Notes: generated by a model from the sequence alone, not told the origin. Shown: positions 18,884 to 28,237, counted from the stretch's first letter. The stretch: DNA of 64,000 nt from Histidinibacterium lentulum (GCF_003789055.1 NZ_ML119091.1:62001-126000); one strand, 5' to 3'. A program made the numbers and translations.

Positions 18884-20080
18884 ATGGTCGCGGGCAGGCA
18901 TGTACTCCTCATCATCGGCGGCGGGATCGCGGCCTACAAGGCGCTGGAGACGATCCGGCGGCTGCGCGAAAGGGGCTGCGCCGTCACGCCGGTGATGACG
19001 CGGGCGGCGGGGGAGTTGGTCACGCCGCTCAGCGTCTCTGCGCTGGCGGGACGCAGGGTGTTCTCCGATCTCTTCGACCTGACCGACGAGGCCGAGATGG
19101 GGCATATCGAGCTCAGCCGCGCGGCGGACCTCGTGGTGGTGGCGCCCTGCACGGCGGACCTCATGGCGAAGATGGCGGGCGGTCACGCCGACGACCTTGC
19201 CTCCACGCTCCTGATGGCGACGGACAAGCGCGTGCTGATCGCGCCGGCGATGAACGTGCGGATGTGGGAGCACGCCGCCACCCGGCGAAACCTGGAGACG
19301 CTGCGGGGGGATGGCGTGCTTGTCGTGGGGCCGAACGATGGCGACATGGCCTGCGGGGAATTCGGGCCGGGGCGGATGGCCGAACCCCTCGAGATCGTCG
19401 AGGCGGTGGCGCGCGCCTTCGGGCAAGGACCGCTTGCCGGGCGGCGGGTCCTGGTCACCTCGGGGCCGACCCACGAGCCCATCGACCCTGTGCGTTACAT
19501 CGCCAACCGCTCCTCTGGCGCGCAGGGGACGGCGCTGGGGCGGGCGCTGGCGGAGCTGGGCGCGGAGGTCGTCTTCGTCACCGGGCCGGCCGACGTGCCG
19601 CCGCCCCCGGGTGTCGAGGTGGTGCGGGTCCGGACCGCGGCGGAGATGCGCGAGGCCGTTCACGCCGCGCTGCCGGTGGAGGCCGCGGTCTTCGCCGCGG
19701 CGGTGGCGGACTGGCGGGTGGCCGAGGCGAGCGCGTCGAAGATCAAGAAGACCGGGGAGCTGCCCGTCCTGAGGATGGCGGAGAACCCGGACATCCTTGC
19801 CGAGATCGCGGGGCTGGGGGCGGACCGGCCGGGCCTTGTCGTGGGCTTTGCCGCCGAGACCGACGAGGTGGAGGCCCATGCCGCGGCCAAGCGCGCACGG
19901 AAGGGGTGCGACTGGATCCTGGCCAACGACGTCTCCGAGGGGACGGGCATCATGGGCGGGACGGAGAACGAGGTTCTCTTCATCACCGAGGGCGGCACCG
20001 AGCGCTGGCCGCGCATGGCGAAGGAGACCGTGGCGCGCCGGCTGGCGGCGCGGATCGCCGAGGCGCTCCAGGAGGGTTGA
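18884..20080 (+). CDS. coaBC: Phosphopantothenoylcysteine decarboxylase / phosphopantothenate-cysteine ligase
   Basis: This bifunctional coenzyme A biosynthesis enzyme has 398 residues. The N-terminal flavoprotein CoaC domain (to about residue 180) shows IIGGGIAAYKALE, the histidine in GHIELSRAADLVVVAPCTAD, PAMNVRMWEH and the substrate-clamp ACGEFGPGRMAE. The C-terminal CoaB ligase domain shows VTSGPTHEPIDPVRYIANRSSG and the K-x-K-K motif KIKK. Together with dut downstream this is a common alphaproteobacterial order. Confidence 0.96.
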   Translation: MVAGRHVLLIIGGGIAAYKALETIRRLRERGCAVTPVMTRAAGELVTPLSVSALAGRRVFSDLFDLTDEAEMGHIELSRAADLVVVAPCTADLMAKMAGGHADDLASTLLMATDKRVLIAPAMNVRMWEHAATRRNLETLRGDGVLVVGPNDGDMACGEFGPGRMAEPLEIVEAVARAFGQGPLAGRRVLVTSGPTHEPIDPVRYIANRSSGAQGTALGRALAELGAEVVFVTGPADVPPPPGVEVVRVRTAAEMREAVHAALPVEAAVFAAAVADWRVAEASASKIKKTGELPVLRMAENPDILAEIAGLGADRPGLVVGFAAETDEVEAHAAAKRARKGCDWILANDVSEGTGIMGGTENEVLFITEGGTERWPRMAKETVARRLAARIAEALQEG

Positions 20081-20143
20081 CCTCGGCCCCGGGTCGGTCA
20101 TGTCCCGGAAGGGACCGGTATCCGGAGCGGTCGCGGGATGGCA

Positions 20144-20175
20144 GGCGGAAAAGATGAGTATTTCAGGCCAGATGA
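20144..20175 (+). repeat. Partial palindromic repeat, copy 4 (before dut)
   Basis: Only the unique AT-rich end is kept here: GAGTATTTCAGGCCAGATGA. Its reverse complement matches the end of copy 3 (TCATCTGGCCGGAAATACTC) with two differences. The element abuts the GAGGAGG ribosome site of dut. Neither hairpin arm is present. Confidence 0.65.
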
Positions 20176-20185
20176 GGAGGGGGGC

Positions 20186-20674
20186 GTGAGCGCGCCCGTC
20201 ATCGGGATCGCCCGGGTCGAGGGGGCCGATCCGCAGGTGCCGCTGCCCTCCTACGAGAGCGCGGGGGCGGCAGGCGCGGATGTGCGCGCGAATTTTCCCG
20301 ATGGCGCGCGAGAGGGCGTGGTGCTGGCGCCCGGGGCGCGGGCGCTGATCCCGGCGGGCTTCCGGATGGAGATTCCCGAGGGCTGGGAGGTGCAGGTGCG
20401 GCCCCGCTCGGGGCTGGCGCTGAAGCACGGGATCACCTTGCCGAACGCGCCGGGCACGATCGACAGCGACTATCGGGGGGAGCTGGGGATCCTTCTGCTG
20501 AACGCGGGGACGGAGCCTTTCGCGGTCGGGCATGGGGCGCGGATCGCGCAGCTCGTGGTGGCGCCTGCGGTCAGGGCGGTGTTCGAGCCGCGCGCCGTGC
20601 TGGGAGAAACCGTGCGCGGCGCGGGCGGTTTCGGCTCCACGGGCAGCGGCCGGAGCGGGGAGGGCGGCGCGTGA
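20186..20674 (+). CDS. dut: dUTP diphosphatase
   Basis: This 162-residue trimeric dUTPase hydrolyses dUTP to dUMP. The five family motifs are present: [41 protein letters not shown] and the C-terminal [10 protein letters not shown] choose the GTG at 20186 ([13 protein letters not shown]) because GAGGAGGGGG is directly upstream. An in-frame ATG at 20138 would translate through the repeat. The stop overlaps the GTG of the next gene. Confidence 0.96.
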   Translation: MSAPVIGIARVEGADPQVPLPSYESAGAAGADVRANFPDGAREGVVLAPGARALIPAGFRMEIPEGWEVQVRPRSGLALKHGITLPNAPGTIDSDYRGELGILLLNAGTEPFAVGHGARIAQLVVAPAVRAVFEPRAVLGETVRGAGGFGSTGSGRSGEGGA

Positions 20675-21738
20675 TCATGGTGCTCGCCATGGCGGGGACG
20701 CTCTGGGGGATCGGGGCGGTCATGGGGGCGCCGCGGCAGGCGCGCTGGACGATGATCGGGCTTCTGCTGGTGGCGGTGATCGCGCTGCAGGTGGTGCTGC
20801 CGGAGGGCCATCCCCTGCGCGAGGCGACGGGTTCCTCGCCCGCGCTCTGGGTGCTGGTCCTGGCCGCTGCCGCGCTGGTGCGGCTCTACGCGACGGGGCT
20901 GGGCCGGGTCAGGGCGCGGGCGCAGGAGGCCGAGGCGGCGCGGGAGCGGCAGGTGCCGGACGGGGGCACCTTCTCGCCGGTGGAACTGAACCGCTACGCC
21001 AGGCACATGGTGCTGCGCGAGATCGGCGGGCCGGGGCAGGCGCGGCTGAAGCGCTCCAGGGTGCTGGTCGTGGGCGCGGGCGGGCTGGGCGCGCCGGCGC
21101 TCCTTTATCTCGGGGCGGCGGGCGTGGGCACGCTGGGGGTGATCGACGGCGACGAGGTGGACGGCTCCAACCTGCAGCGGCAGGTGATCCACCGCGACGC
21201 GCGGATCGGAATGCCGAAGGTGTTTTCCGCGCAGGGCGCGCTGGCCGAGCTCAACCCGTTCGTGACCGTGAGGCCCTATCACCGCAGGCTCACGGAGGAG
21301 ATCGCGGAGGGTCTTTTCGCCGATTACGACCTGGTGCTCGACGGGTCGGACAACAGCGAGACGCGGTATCTGGTGAACCGGGTGGCGGCGCGGCTGGGCC
21401 TGCCGGTGGTCGGGGCGGCGCTGACGCAGTGGGAGGGGCAGATCTCCGTCTGGGATCCGGCGAGGGGCGCGCCCTGCTACGAATGCGTCTTTCCGGTGGC
21501 GGCGGCCCCGGAACTGGCGCCGGCCTGTGCCGAGGCGGGGGTCCTGGGTCCTCTGCCGGGGGTGATGGGGTCGATGATGGCTGTCGAGGCGGTCAAGGTG
21601 CTGACAGATGCGGGCACCCCCCTGCGCGGGCGGGTCCTCCTTTACGATGCGCTCCATGCGGAGACGCGGATCATCGGGGCCGCGCGGCGGGCCGATTGTC
21701 CGGCCTGCGGGCTGGGCGCGGCCGGGCCCGGAGGCTAG
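20671..21738 (+). CDS. MoeB/ThiF/HesA-type adenylyltransferase with N-terminal membrane helices
   Basis: This 355-residue protein has two or three predicted membrane helices in residues 1-75, then a basic linker, then a ThiF-type E1-like domain. That domain has [39 protein letters not shown] (ATP-binding), [23 protein letters not shown] and zinc-ligand CxxC pairs (CYEC and CPAC). It should adenylate the C-terminus of a sulphur-carrier protein (MoaD or ThiS). Ordinary MoeB is about 250 residues and soluble, so the membrane part is unusual. The start is GTG 20671 overlapping the dut stop, or ATG 20677. Confidence 0.88.
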   Translation: MIMVLAMAGTLWGIGAVMGAPRQARWTMIGLLLVAVIALQVVLPEGHPLREATGSSPALWVLVLAAAALVRLYATGLGRVRARAQEAEAARERQVPDGGTFSPVELNRYARHMVLREIGGPGQARLKRSRVLVVGAGGLGAPALLYLGAAGVGTLGVIDGDEVDGSNLQRQVIHRDARIGMPKVFSAQGALAELNPFVTVRPYHRRLTEEIAEGLFADYDLVLDGSDNSETRYLVNRVAARLGLPVVGAALTQWEGQISVWDPARGAPCYECVFPVAAAPELAPACAEAGVLGPLPGVMGSMMAVEAVKVLTDAGTPLRGRVLLYDALHAETRIIGAARRADCPACGLGAAGPGG

Positions 21739-21766
21739 GTAGGGGCAGGACAAGGGAGGCCCGAGC

Positions 21767-23794
21767 ATGACGAACCCGCTGACGGAGACCTGGGACACGC
21801 CGTTCGGCCTGCCGCCCTTCGACCGGATCGAGGATGCCCATTTCGGACCCGCGATCGACGCGGCTCTGGAGCAGGCGCGGGCGGAGGTCGGGCGGATCGC
21901 GGAGAGCGCGGAGGCTCCGACGTTCGACAACACGATCCGCGCGCTGACGCAGGCGGGCGAGGAGCTGGACCGGGTGCTGGGCGTCTTCTTCGGGATCGCC
22001 GGGGCGGAGTCCACGGAGGCACGGGAGGCCCTGATGCGGGAGCTGTCGCCGAGGCTGGCGGACCATGCCTCGGACATCCACGGCAATCGCGCGCTTTTCG
22101 GACGGATCGAGGCGCTGTGGCAGGAGCGGGACGCGCTCGGCCTCGGGCCGGAGGAGGCGCGGGTTCTGTACCTCACGCGCAGGTCCTTCGTGCGGGCGGG
22201 GGCGGAGTTGGAGGGACCCTCGGCGGAGCGGCTGAAGGCGGTGAAGGCGCGGCTGGCGGAGCTCGGCACGGCGTTCACCCAGAACCTGCTGGCGGATGAA
22301 CGGGGCTGGCGGATGGAGCTCGACGAGGCGGAGCTGAAGGGCCTGCCGGAGTTCGTCGTCTCGGCGGCGCGCGCGGCGGGAGAGGCGGCCGGCGCGGAGG
22401 GACCGGTGGTGACGCTGTCGCGATCGCTCGTCGTGCCGTTCCTGCAGTTCTGCCCCGACCGGGACCTGCGGCGGCGGGCCTGGGAGGCCTGGGTCTCGCG
22501 CGGGGCCATGGGGGGCGAGACGGACAACCGTGGCATCGCGGCGGAGATCCTCGCCCTGCGGGCGGAGCGGGCGGACCTGCTGGGCTACGACAGTTTCGCC
22601 GAGTTCAAGCTGGAGACCGAGATGGCGGGCCGGCCCGAGGCAGTGCGCGACCTTCTGATGCGGGTCTGGGAGCCGGCGCGGGCAAGGGCGCTCGAGGACG
22701 AGGTGCGGCTGACGGCGATGCTGCATGCCGACGGGCAGACCGGACCGCTTGAGCCGTGGGACTGGCGCTATTATTCGGAGCGGCGGCGGCGGCAGGAGCA
22801 CGATCTCGACGAGGCGGAGCTGAAACCGTACCTGCAGCTCGACCGGATGATCGAGGCGGCGTTCTCCGTCGCGCACCGGCTCTTCGGTCTGGAGTTCGCG
22901 CCGCTGGACGCAGCCCTGCATCATCCGGATGCGCGGGCCTGGGAGGTGACGCGGGACGGGCGGCACATGGGCGTTTTCGTGGGCGACTATTTCGCGCGGG
23001 GATCGAAGAGGTCGGGCGCCTGGTGCACCGTGTTCCGGGGGCAGAGGAAGCTGGGTGGCGAGGTCCGGCCCCATGTGGTGAACGTGTGCAATTTCTCCAA
23101 ACCGGCGGCGGGCACGCCGGCGCTTCTGTCCTGGGACGAGGCGCGGACGCTGTTTCACGAATTCGGCCATGCCCTGCACCAGATGCTGTCGGAGGTGACC
23201 TGGCCGCAGATCGCGGGCACGTCCGTCGCGCGGGATTTCGTCGAGCTGCCGAGCCAGCTCTACGAGCACTGGCTGGAGGTGCCCGAGGTGGTGGCGGAGT
23301 TCGCCACCCATGCCGAAACCGGCGCGCCGATGCCCGAGGATCTGCGAGACAGGCTGCTGGCCGTCGGGACCTACGACACGGGCTTCGAGACGGTGGAGTA
23401 CATCGCCTCGGCGCTGGTGGATATGGAGTTTCACGGCCCCGAGGCCCCGGCGGACCCGATGCAGAGGCAGGCGGAGGTTCTGCAGGAGATCGGGATGCCG
23501 CGCGCCATCGCGATGCGCCATGCGACGCCGCATTTCGCCCATGTCTTCGCCGGCGACGGCTATGCTGCCGGTTACTACAGCTACATGTGGTCCGAGGTGA
23601 TGGATGCGGATGCCTTCGCCGCCTTCGAGGAGGCGGGCGGGCCTTTCGACGCGGAAACGGCGCGGAGGCTCGAGGTGCATGTCCTGTCGGCGGGAGGCTC
23701 GGACGAGGCGGCGGCTCTCTATACCCGGTTCCGCGGGTCGATGCCGGGGGTCGAGGCGCTGCTGAAGGGGCGGGGGCTGCTCGACGCCGCTTGA
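21767..23794 (+). CDS. M3-family metallopeptidase (oligopeptidase A / Dcp type)
   Basis: This 675-residue zinc peptidase degrades oligopeptides in the cytoplasm. The HEFGH zinc motif begins at H464 (TLFHEFGHALHQML) and the third ligand Glu follows about 28 residues later in DFVELPSQLYEHW. No signal peptide is present. Length agrees with E. coli Dcp and PrlC (about 680), and I cannot decide between endo- and dipeptidyl-carboxypeptidase from sequence alone. CAAGGGAGG precedes the ATG. Confidence 0.93.
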   Translation: MTNPLTETWDTPFGLPPFDRIEDAHFGPAIDAALEQARAEVGRIAESAEAPTFDNTIRALTQAGEELDRVLGVFFGIAGAESTEAREALMRELSPRLADHASDIHGNRALFGRIEALWQERDALGLGPEEARVLYLTRRSFVRAGAELEGPSAERLKAVKARLAELGTAFTQNLLADERGWRMELDEAELKGLPEFVVSAARAAGEAAGAEGPVVTLSRSLVVPFLQFCPDRDLRRRAWEAWVSRGAMGGETDNRGIAAEILALRAERADLLGYDSFAEFKLETEMAGRPEAVRDLLMRVWEPARARALEDEVRLTAMLHADGQTGPLEPWDWRYYSERRRRQEHDLDEAELKPYLQLDRMIEAAFSVAHRLFGLEFAPLDAALHHPDARAWEVTRDGRHMGVFVGDYFARGSKRSGAWCTVFRGQRKLGGEVRPHVVNVCNFSKPAAGTPALLSWDEARTLFHEFGHALHQMLSEVTWPQIAGTSVARDFVELPSQLYEHWLEVPEVVAEFATHAETGAPMPEDLRDRLLAVGTYDTGFETVEYIASALVDMEFHGPEAPADPMQRQAEVLQEIGMPRAIAMRHATPHFAHVFAGDGYAAGYYSYMWSEVMDADAFAAFEEAGGPFDAETARRLEVHVLSAGGSDEAAALYTRFRGSMPGVEALLKGRGLLDAA

Positions 23795-23924
23795 CCTGAT
23801 ATCCGTCCGGCGCGGCGACACGGGTACAGGTGTTTCATTTGCCTCAGGAAAGGGTGACTGGACGGACGGGGTCCGGTTCGGTTGACTGAAGGGGAGGGCG
23901 AGGGGTCGCTGAAAGGAGACCCGC

Positions 23925-24473
23925 ATGACATCGCTCAGACTGATGCTCGCAACAGCCGCCACCGGCTGCGCCACGATGGCCATGGCCCAGCAGATGGCCG
24001 GCAGCGAGGCGGATCAGGACTACGCCGCCGCGCTCTGGGAGGCGATGGACGCGCAGAGCCTTGTCGGCACCGATCCGGTGCTGGCGCTGCCCTATCCCGG
24101 GACTGACCCCCACGGCATGATGCTGGAGACCTTCTACGGCGATGCCACCGTCGAGGGGCATAGCGGCGTGCTGGTGGTCAAGCGAAACTACGGACCCGAA
24201 GGCGTGACAGCGGACGAGGTGCTGGAGGACCCGGTGGAGCATCTCTTGTCGGTCACGGTCATGTTCCAGCGCGAGGATGGCTATGATCCCGAGACCAACA
24301 ACTGGTTCTGGGCGAAGTACCTGCCGGACGGGTCGCTGGACCAGAACCCGGAGGGCATGGCCCTTGCGGGTCTCGTCGGCAAGGGCGCCGACGCAGGCTG
24401 CATCGCCTGTCACGAGGGCGCGGGCGGCGGCGACTACCTCTTCACCACGGATGCGCGGCTGACGGAGAACTGA
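23925..24473 (+). CDS. Exported cytochrome P460-family c-type haemoprotein
   Basis: This 182-residue protein has a short signal peptide ending near AMAQ, so it is probably periplasmic. The haem-binding CIACH is at residues 159-163 near the C-terminus. MFQREDGYDPETNNWFWAKY followed by LPDGSLD is the diagnostic block of cytochrome P460. K86 in LVVKRNYG corresponds roughly to the region of the haem-crosslinking lysine in true P460, but I cannot confirm the position. Family enzymes oxidise hydroxylamine or bind NO. AAGGAGA precedes the ATG. Confidence 0.8.
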   Translation: MTSLRLMLATAATGCATMAMAQQMAGSEADQDYAAALWEAMDAQSLVGTDPVLALPYPGTDPHGMMLETFYGDATVEGHSGVLVVKRNYGPEGVTADEVLEDPVEHLLSVTVMFQREDGYDPETNNWFWAKYLPDGSLDQNPEGMALAGLVGKGADAGCIACHEGAGGGDYLFTTDARLTEN

Positions 24474-24479
24474 GCCGGG

Positions 24480-24716
24480 TCAGGCGTCCCGCAGGCGGTC
24501 CCACTCGGCGAGGATCGCCTGCATTTCCTCGGCCAGGGCCGACTCGAGCGCATAGGCAGGATCCGGGTCGGAGCCCGGGTCCTCCTCGTGGGCCGACAGC
24601 TGCGAGCGTTCCTCGAGGAAGGCGCGCAGCTCGGCGTCGCCGAGGTGCGTCAGCAGGCGCGCGAGAATCTTGCGCTGTGCGAGAAGGCGGCCTTCGAAGG
24701 CGTCGGTGCTGGGCAT
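24480..24716 (-). CDS. Small hypothetical protein
   Basis: This 78-residue, very acidic, helix-rich protein (MPSTDAFEGRLLAQRKILAR...) has no cysteines, signal or membrane segment. It is convergent with the P460 gene and lies downstream of the SH3 gene on the same strand. The family is not recognised. Confidence 0.55.
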   Translation of the reverse strand: MPSTDAFEGRLLAQRKILARLLTHLGDAELRAFLEERSQLSAHEEDPGSDPDPAYALESALAEEMQAILAEWDRLRDA

Positions 24717-24771
24717 CGGGGGCGAACTCCGGTCACTGGAACGTCACCCCATCCTGACCCCGGCGGCGCGG

Positions 24772-25278
24772 CTAGTCGAGCACTTCGCCCGGCAGGACGC
24801 CCCAGTAGCCCTGTCGCGGCGCCCACCCGCGATAGCCTCCGGCGCTGAGGCGGCACCAGCCGGGGGTGCAGCGGTCGATCCGCGCCACGACATTGCGCTC
24901 GAGGCGGGCGACCTCGGTGCTGGAGGGATCGGGACGGGAGAAGAGCGTCACGGTTTCGTCCTCGACGAGGACCGTGCGGTTTCCCGACAGAAGCGAGTAA
25001 TGCACCCAGCCGCCGACACCGTCGCGGTCGACGACACGGCGCCAGTGACCGTACTCGGCGGTCACGCGCAGCGGCATGTTGCGGCGTGTCAGCACCCAGT
25101 CGATCCGGTGCGACAGGGACGGCCCGCGCCGGAGATTGCCTTCGGATGCCTTGAGCGACACGAAGCGCGGCAAGGGCAGGTTCGTTTCCGGCCCGAATTC
25201 CTGCGCTGCCCCCGGCGCTGCGGCGGTCAGCATCACGGTCACCATGAGCACGAGCGCCCGCACTCCCGGCCCCATCAT
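24772..25278 (-). CDS. Exported bacterial SH3-domain protein
   Basis: This 168-residue protein begins MMGPGVRALVLMVTVMLTAA, a signal peptide cleaved near GAAQ. Two SH3b-like repeats follow: SLKASEGNLRRGPSLSHRID at about 41-60 and TVTLFSRPDPSSTEVARLE at about 109-127, each with the GWV/GWA turn (VGGWVHYSLL, YRGWAPRQGYWG). Such proteins bind cell-wall peptides. The start at 25278 opens the signal. It is divergent from the hydroxyacid dehydrogenase. Confidence 0.85.
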   Translation of the reverse strand: MMGPGVRALVLMVTVMLTAAAPGAAQEFGPETNLPLPRFVSLKASEGNLRRGPSLSHRIDWVLTRRNMPLRVTAEYGHWRRVVDRDGVGGWVHYSLLSGNRTVLVEDETVTLFSRPDPSSTEVARLERNVVARIDRCTPGWCRLSAGGYRGWAPRQGYWGVLPGEVLD

Positions 25279-25322
25279 CGTGCGATCATCCTGTCTGTCC
25301 TGCTCGACGCCGCAGGATCGCG

Positions 25323-25339
25323 GCGCAATTTTGTTGCGC
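25323..25339. promoter_or_regulatory. Inverted repeat in the divergent SH3 / hydroxyacid dehydrogenase promoter region
   Basis: GCGCAA, TTTTG, TTGCGC: perfect 6-bp arms. It lies 45-61 bp upstream of the SH3 gene and 67-83 bp upstream of the dehydrogenase, so it could serve either promoter. Confidence 0.4.
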
Positions 25340-25405
25340 GGGTGTTGTGGCCCACCCGACTTGGCTGCAATGTGCCATGCAAGGCGACGGGAGAGGAAGT
25401 GCCGC

Positions 25406-26392
25406 ATGTCGAAGAGCCGTCTGACTGTTGTCGTCACGCGACGCCTGCCCGAGGCGGTGGAGGCGCGGATGGGCGAGCTGTTCGACGTCCGGCTGAACCC
25501 GGACGACGCGCCGATGGACCGCGCGGCGCTGGTGGCGGCGATGCAGGGTGCGGATGTGCTGGTGCCCACGATCACCGACCGGATCGATGCGGGCCTGCTG
25601 GGGCAGGCGGGCGACCGGCTGAAGCTGATCGCCAATTACGGCGCGGGGGTGGACCATATCGACGTCGCCACCGCCCGACAGCGCGGCATCCTGGTGTCGA
25701 ACACGCCGGGCGTGCTGACCGAGGACACCGCCGACATGACCATGGCGCTGATCCTTGCCGTCACGCGGCGCATCCCCGAGGGGCTGGCGCTGATGCAGAC
25801 CGGCGACTGGGCGGGGTGGGCCCCGACGGCGATGCTGGGCGGGCGGATCGCGGGGCGCAGGCTTGGCATTCTCGGCATGGGCCGGATCGGGCAGGCGGTG
25901 GCGCGGCGGGCCAATGCCTTCGGGATGCAGGTGCATTACCATAACCGGCGGCGGCTGCGCGGGGAGGTGGAGGAGGAGCTGGGCGCGACCTGGTGGGAGA
26001 GCCTCGACCAGATGGTGGCTCGGATGGACGTGATCTCGGTGAACTGCCCCCATACGCCCGCGACGTTTCACCTGATGAACGCGCGGCGGCTGAAGCTGAT
26101 GAAGGCGTCCGCCGTCCTCGTGAACACCTCCCGCGGAGAGGTGGTGGACGAGAACGCACTGACCCGGATGCTGCGGGCGGGGGAGCTCGCCGGGGCGGGA
26201 CTCGACGTCTACGGCAACGGAACGGATGTGAACCCGAGGCTGCGGGCCCTGCCGAACGTGGTGCTTCTGCCGCACATGGGGTCCGCCACGAGGGAGGGGC
26301 GGCTCGAGATGGGCGAGAAGGTCATCATCAACATCAAGACCTTCGACGACGGGCATCGGCCGCCGGACCTCGTGGTGCCGTCGATGATCTGA
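25406..26392 (+). CDS. D-2-hydroxyacid dehydrogenase (glyoxylate/hydroxypyruvate reductase type)
   Basis: This 328-residue NAD(P)-dependent enzyme has the Rossmann motif LGILGMGRIGQAVARRANAF near residue 155. The catalytic Arg lies in VNTSRGEVVDENAL, with Glu at the DVYGNG region and His in LLPHMGSAT. NYGAGVDHIDVATARQRGI is the usual N-terminal block. It most likely reduces glyoxylate or hydroxypyruvate, which would complement the glycolate oxidase genes far upstream, but substrate is inferred only. GAGAGGAAG precedes the ATG at 25406. Confidence 0.9.
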   Translation: MSKSRLTVVVTRRLPEAVEARMGELFDVRLNPDDAPMDRAALVAAMQGADVLVPTITDRIDAGLLGQAGDRLKLIANYGAGVDHIDVATARQRGILVSNTPGVLTEDTADMTMALILAVTRRIPEGLALMQTGDWAGWAPTAMLGGRIAGRRLGILGMGRIGQAVARRANAFGMQVHYHNRRRLRGEVEEELGATWWESLDQMVARMDVISVNCPHTPATFHLMNARRLKLMKASAVLVNTSRGEVVDENALTRMLRAGELAGAGLDVYGNGTDVNPRLRALPNVVLLPHMGSATREGRLEMGEKVIINIKTFDDGHRPPDLVVPSMI

Positions 26393-26395
26393 GGC

Positions 26396-27115
26396 TCAGT
26401 CGAGGCGGCGGACGAGAAGCTGGTTGCCCTCGCCGCGCTTCGTCTCGAAGACCTTGAGGTCCTTGACGAGGTCCGAGAGCTTCTTGCGGCCGTAGGTGCG
26501 GGTGTCGAAATCGGGATCGGCGGCGGTGATGAACTGGCCGAGGGGGCCGAGGGCATACCATTCGTCTTCCTGGTCGATGGCGTCCATCGCGCGGAGGATG
26601 ATGTCGCGGGCCTCCACCACGGGCCGGGTCTTGTCGCTGGCCGGAATGCGGTTCTCTCCGGAGGGGGCGGATTCGGACGGGACGAGGTTCTCGAGGAAGA
26701 TGAACCGCTTGCAGGCCTTGCGGAAGGCGTCGGGAGTCTTCTTCTGACCGATGCCATAGACGTCGAGCCCCTGTTCGCGGATCCGGCTCGCCAGGCGGGT
26801 GAAGTCGCTGTCGGACGAGATCAGGACGAAGCCGTCGAACCGGCCTGTGTGCATCAGGTCCATCGCGTCGATGACGAGGCTGATGTCGGAGGAGTTCTTG
26901 CCCACGGTGTTGGCCGGGCTGTGGTGCGGCACGATGCCATGTTCGGCCTGGACGCGGTTCCAGCCGGACATCTGCTGACTGGAGAAGTCGCCATAGCAGC
27001 GGCGCACGCTGGCCTCGCCCAGGCTGGCGATTTCCTCGAAGAGAGCGCCCGCGTGTTTCGGCGAGGTGTTGTCGGCGTCGATCAGGACGGCGAGGAGGGG
27101 GCGGTGATCGGCCAT
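26396..27115 (-). CDS. NYN-domain nuclease-like protein with C-terminal OST-HTH/LOTUS domain
   Basis: This is a 239-residue protein. The NYN (PIN-like) domain covers about residues 1-145: LAVLIDADNTSP with the first acidic residues, NSSDISLVIDAMDLMHTG, and FVLISSDSDFTRLASRIREQ with the SSDSDF metal site. The C-terminal 70 residues look like an OST-HTH/LOTUS RNA-binding domain (ALGPLGQFITAADPDFDTRT, YGRKKLSDLVKDL). It is probably an RNA-directed nuclease or RNA-binding factor. It is convergent with the dehydrogenase and divergent from the DUF3137 gene. Confidence 0.85.
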   Translation of the reverse strand: MADHRPLLAVLIDADNTSPKHAGALFEEIASLGEASVRRCYGDFSSQQMSGWNRVQAEHGIVPHHSPANTVGKNSSDISLVIDAMDLMHTGRFDGFVLISSDSDFTRLASRIREQGLDVYGIGQKKTPDAFRKACKRFIFLENLVPSESAPSGENRIPASDKTRPVVEARDIILRAMDAIDQEDEWYALGPLGQFITAADPDFDTRTYGRKKLSDLVKDLKVFETKRGEGNQLLVRRLD

Positions 27116-27229
27116 GGGATCTCCAGATAAGGGTGCGGCGACCCTATCGGATGCAGCGGCGCGACGCGAGGTTGGACAGACGACCCATCACCCGGCATTA
27201 TCGCCTTATCGGTCAGCGGGGATGGGGAC

Positions 27230-28237
27230 ATGCCCTTCGTCGAGCGGAGTGCCATAGAGCGCGGGTTCGCGCCGATCTTCGACGCGCAGATCGCGCCGCG
27301 GATCGATGCGCTTGAGGCCGAACGGCGAGAGGCCGTCCAGACAGGCAATCGCAAGGTCAAGATCGCAACCGCGGTCGGGCTGGTCGCCGGCATCGCCCTG
27401 TCGCTGATCTTCGGGAACTGGGTTCTCCTTCTCGTATTCGGGCTGGCCGGGCTGATCGTGGGATTTGTCCTGCGCGGTCTGGGGGCCGACAGATGGCTCC
27501 GGAAGTTGCACGAGGTTGTCATTCCGCCGGTGGTCTCGTTCGTCTGCCATCTTGAGTACACGCGCGAGCCCTCAACGGGGTTTCCACTTGGCGCGATGGG
27601 GGACCTCGGTCTGTTCGGCTCATACAACCGCAAGAGCCTGACGCATCACCTCAGCGGGACCTGGCGGGACACGTCGTTCGAGATGGTGCAGGCGCATCTG
27701 CGGCGTCGCAGCTCTGGCGGGTCGAACAGTTCGGGCACCACCAGGACCATCTTCATGGGGCTGCTGTTCAGTATCGAGGTGCCGGGCGGCGCGCCGACGC
27801 CGATCCTCATCGCTCGGGATTACGGAAAGGTCGGCAACCAGCTCGCCGGTTTCTTCAGTTTCGGAAAGCGGCGCGGCATGCCCAGGGTCGCCTTCGAGCA
27901 TCATAGGTTCGAAGAGCTGTTCGAGGTTCATGCCGAAGACCCGGAAGCGGCGAGGGCCTTCATGCCCGACGCGTTTCTCGACACGCTGATTTCCATCGGG
28001 GACACCGAGGGCGGCAAGGAGGGCGCGAAGAGCATGACTGCGGGCTTCGAGGGCGAGCGGTTCTTTCTCGCGCTTTCCCGGGAGCTCGGGTTCATGCAGG
28101 TCGGCCATGTCGACCGCAGCATTCTGGATATCGAGGACGCGCTGCATGCGCTCTTCGACGATCTGACGCTGATCCGCCGGATCATCGACCGGCTGCACGG
28201 TGAGCAGCCGGTCGATGCACAGGGTCAGATGATCTGA
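27230..28237 (+). CDS. DUF3137 family membrane protein
   Basis: This 335-residue protein has two adjacent transmembrane helices at about 44-62 and 66-84, then a soluble C-terminal domain typical of DUF3137 ([29 protein letters not shown]). Function is unknown in the family. Base composition is a little less GC-rich than that of its neighbours. The last 13 bases overlap the end of the convergent RTX gene. Confidence 0.8.
   Translation: MPFVERSAIERGFAPIFDAQIAPRIDALEAERREAVQTGNRKVKIATAVGLVAGIALSLIFGNWVLLLVFGLAGLIVGFVLRGLGADRWLRKLHEVVIPPVVSFVCHLEYTREPSTGFPLGAMGDLGLFGSYNRKSLTHHLSGTWRDTSFEMVQAHLRRRSSGGSNSSGTTRTIFMGLLFSIEVPGGAPTPILIARDYGKVGNQLAGFFSFGKRRGMPRVAFEHHRFEELFEVHAEDPEAARAFMPDAFLDTLISIGDTEGGKEGAKSMTAGFEGERFFLALSRELGFMQVGHVDRSILDIEDALHALFDDLTLIRRIIDRLHGEQPVDAQGQMI

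Noticed and set aside
20138-20185. An upstream in-frame ATG for dut
   Set aside because: It would translate through the repeat element and yield residues unlike any dUTPase. The GTG at 20186 has a very strong ribosome site.
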